Source of the DNA: Methylopila sp. Yamaguchi
GTDB taxonomy: Bacteria > Pseudomonadota > Alphaproteobacteria > Rhizobiales > Methylopilaceae
NCBI RefSeq assembly: GCF_002897035.1
Contig: NZ_BAUX01000011.1
Span: 1-64,000, forward strand
DNA length: 64,000 nt
Direction of reading: 5' to 3'
Shown here: piece after piece, positions 62,513 to 64,000 of the stretch
Numbering within the stretch: position 1 is the stretch's first letter
Layout: each line of letters opens with the position of its first letter
Made by a program: the position numbers and the translations under genes
Notes under the pieces: model-generated
Told to the model about the DNA's origin: nothing
Seen by the model: the letters and a program-made list of their open reading frames with translations, nothing else
Databases searched by the model: none

Positions 62513-63442
62513 TTACGCCGTGAACCAGTAACGCGTGAGGTGGAAGAACATCGGCGCGGCGAAGATGATCGAATCCACGCGGTCCAGCACGCCGCCATGG
62601 CCGGCGATGACGTAGCCCCAGTCCTTGGCGCCGAGGTCGCGCTTCACAGCGGACAGGACGAAGCCGCCGAAGAAGCCGGCGACAACGATGACGAGGCTCA
62701 TCCCAGCGGCCTGCAGCGGCGAAAACGGGGTGAGTCCGTGGAGCGCAACACCGATCAGGACCGCCGTCACCCAGCCGCCGAGCAGGCCTTCGACCGTCTT
62801 CGACGGGCTGACGTTGGGCGAGAACCGTGTGCGGCCCATCAGCTTGCCGAAAACGTACTGGGCGACGTCGGAGAGCTGGGCCACCACGACGAGGTAGAGC
62901 ACCAGCATCGCCGGGTCGGTCCCGGTGTCGAGCATCATCAGCGCCGGGGCGTGGCTGAGCATGTAGACGGTGAGCATCAGCCCCCACTGCACCTTGGCCT
63001 GCCGCGCGAGGAAGTCGGTGACGTCGCCCGCGAGGGTCGATATCGCGGGCAGGATCAGGAAGGCGTAGACCGGGATGAACACGGCGAAGAGGCCGTACCA
63101 GCCGGTCCCGAGCAGCAGGTAGTGGATCGGCAACGCCACGAAGAACGACAGGAACAGCGCGCGGTGGTCGCCGGCGCGCGACGGCGCGAGCGACCAGAAC
63201 TCCCGCAGCGCCATGAACGACAGGCCGGCGAACAGCAGCGTGGTCGCGGCAGGTCCGAGCGCCAGCGCGCCGCCGAAGACGATCGCCATCACCCACCACG
63301 AGCGGGTGCGGGCGTTGAGGTTCTGGATGGTGGCGCGGCCCTCCGGCGTCGTCGCCCGCCGCTCCAGCGCGCGGCCGACGATGGTGGCGGCGGCGAGGAT
63401 CGCGATCACGCCGACGAGCACCCAGCCGAAGGCCGCGCTCAC
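62513..63442 (-). CDS. cdsA: Phosphatidate cytidylyltransferase
   Basis: The 309-residue inner-membrane enzyme makes CDP-diacylglycerol from phosphatidate and CTP. Its many hydrophobic segments end with the CDP-DAG synthase signature SAVKRDLGAKDWGYVIAGHGGVLDRVDS, which includes the conserved K-R, K-D and D-R-x-D residues. The SPNVSPSKTVEG motif precedes it. GTG 63442 starts the gene and overlaps the stop of the acyltransferase by four bases. The longer frame upstream overlaps plsC. This pairs two consecutive steps of phospholipid synthesis. Confidence 0.92.
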   Translation of the reverse strand: MSAAFGWVLVGVIAILAAATIVGRALERRATTPEGRATIQNLNARTRSWWVMAIVFGGALALGPAATTLLFAGLSFMALREFWSLAPSRAGDHRALFLSFFVALPIHYLLLGTGWYGLFAVFIPVYAFLILPAISTLAGDVTDFLARQAKVQWGLMLTVYMLSHAPALMMLDTGTDPAMLVLYLVVVAQLSDVAQYVFGKLMGRTRFSPNVSPSKTVEGLLGGWVTAVLIGVALHGLTPFSPLQAAGMSLVIVVAGFFGGFVLSAVKRDLGAKDWGYVIAGHGGVLDRVDSIIFAAPMFFHLTRYWFTA

Positions 63443-64000
63443 GCGGGAGCTCCCTTGCGGCGCGGCGCAAGGCTTTCGACCGCCGCGCGGGCGCGGGCGA
63501 GAAACTCGGCCTTGGGCTCGCCCGGCACGGCTGTCAGCGGCGGACCGAACCGGGCGGTGCAGGTGAGCGGCACGATCAGGAATGAGCCCTTCGGCATGAC
63601 GCGGGCCAGATTGTCGAGATGCACGGGGATCAGCTCGGCCTCCGGATGCCGCTCCGCCAGGCGATGCAGCCCGCTCTTGAACGCCGCGACCTCCTCGCCG
63701 GCGCCGCGCGTGCCCTCGGGGAAGATCAGCACCGACTCCCGACGGGCGAGCGCCTCGTCCACAGGGGCGAGCGGATCGCCCTCGCCGCGGCCGTCGCGGT
63801 CGATGAGCACGGCGCGCAGGCACTTTTCGGCGATGAAGCGCTTGAGCGCCGAGCCGCCCCAGTAGTCGCGCGCCGCCACCGGCCGGGTCCGCCGGCGCAG
63901 CTCCGGCGGCAGCGCGGAGATGACCGCGAGCGTGTCGAAGTGGCTCGTGTGGTTGGCGAAATAGATCCGCGAGCGGGGCTCGGGCGCCGTGCCCACCCAT
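63439..64000 (-). CDS. 1-acyl-sn-glycerol-3-phosphate acyltransferase (PlsC-like), 5' end outside window
   Basis: About 187 residues are visible. They include the catalytic HX4D motif (NHTSHFDT), the substrate-binding FPEGTRG, and further acyltransferase blocks (RDYWGGSALKRFIAEKCLRAVLIDRDG, IPVHLDN). This family makes phosphatidate from lysophosphatidate, and the product is the substrate of the coupled CDP-DAG synthase downstream. The frame remains open to the window edge (a TGG codon precedes GTG 63996), so the real start is beyond base 64000 and the protein is N-terminally truncated here. Confidence 0.9.
   Translation of the reverse strand, partial: WVGTAPEPRSRIYFANHTSHFDTLAVISALPPELRRRTRPVAARDYWGGSALKRFIAEKCLRAVLIDRDGRGEGDPLAPVDEALARRESVLIFPEGTRGAGEEVAAFKSGLHRLAERHPEAELIPVHLDNLARVMPKGSFLIVPLTCTARFGPPLTAVPGEPKAEFLARARAAVESLAPRRKGAPA

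Overview
The window is chromosomal DNA of very high G+C from an alphaproteobacterium, most likely of the order Hyphomicrobiales (Rhizobiales). The reasons are several lineage-typical families (TIGR02301, DUF6111, DUF1285, DUF2585/UPF0314, DUF2076, a NadQ-type regulator), the separate HisZ, and the dispersed short palindromes common in these genomes. A trimethylamine monooxygenase (tmm) followed by a TMAO demethylase (tdm) points to a methylotroph or methylated-amine user of the Methylopila/Hansschlegelia/Methylocella kind. The genus is an inference. I found no rRNA, tRNA, CRISPR array, transposase or prophage gene, so the region looks like stable core chromosome with a few accessory cassettes.

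Layout. 1-4.4 kb: housekeeping (LysE exporter, dihydroorotase, divergent ygfZ-tag). 4.4-6.3 kb: yefM-yoeB toxin-antitoxin pair and dctA. 6.5-8.6 kb: a coupled HD-hydrolase / dual-specificity phosphatase / NadQ cluster. 8.7-12 kb: phospholipase D-like enzyme, LysR regulator, FAH-like hydratase. 12.2-14.1 kb: an OmpA-family protein with an extreme Arg/Glu/Pro repeat domain, closed by a strong terminator. 14.2-19.3 kb: APC permease, DAG-kinase-like and metallophosphoesterase pair, prfC. 19.4-29.4 kb: a leftward RNA/Nudix block (DUF1285, Nudix, DUF6111, cca), then a rightward MoxR-DUF58-BatA-like-VWA-like cluster. 29.4-31.6 kb: marC, ring-cleaving dioxygenase, cutA. 31.6-35.6 kb: tmm and tdm. 35.8-37.9 kb: hisZ-hisG. 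37.9-42.4 kb: a candidate structured small RNA, dienelactone hydrolase, an L,D-transpeptidase, small exported proteins. 42.5-44.6 kb: groES-groEL with a CIRCE operator. 44.8-48.6 kb: MarR, GNAT, a second L,D-transpeptidase, a single-domain response regulator, two small conserved genes. 48.8-56.7 kb: glcF-DUF2585-glcE-glcD (leftward) facing lutABC (rightward). 57-64 kb: Pat-like protein acetyltransferase, Lrp-type effector domain, sugar kinase, a soluble MCP-like sensor, cdsA and a truncated plsC.

How the genes work together. The glc and lut operons oxidise glycolate and lactate and share one divergent control region, while DctA imports C4-dicarboxylates. Tmm oxidises trimethylamine to TMAO, and Tdm splits TMAO to dimethylamine and formaldehyde, with its GcvT-like domain probably trapping the C1 unit on tetrahydrofolate. 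The least-explained items are the three-hairpin RNA with repeated CCCCCGA loops (37.9-38.0 kb), the LutC with an FPASDPP-type tail, the inverted-architecture soluble MCP, and two twin-hairpin repeats whose loops co-vary.
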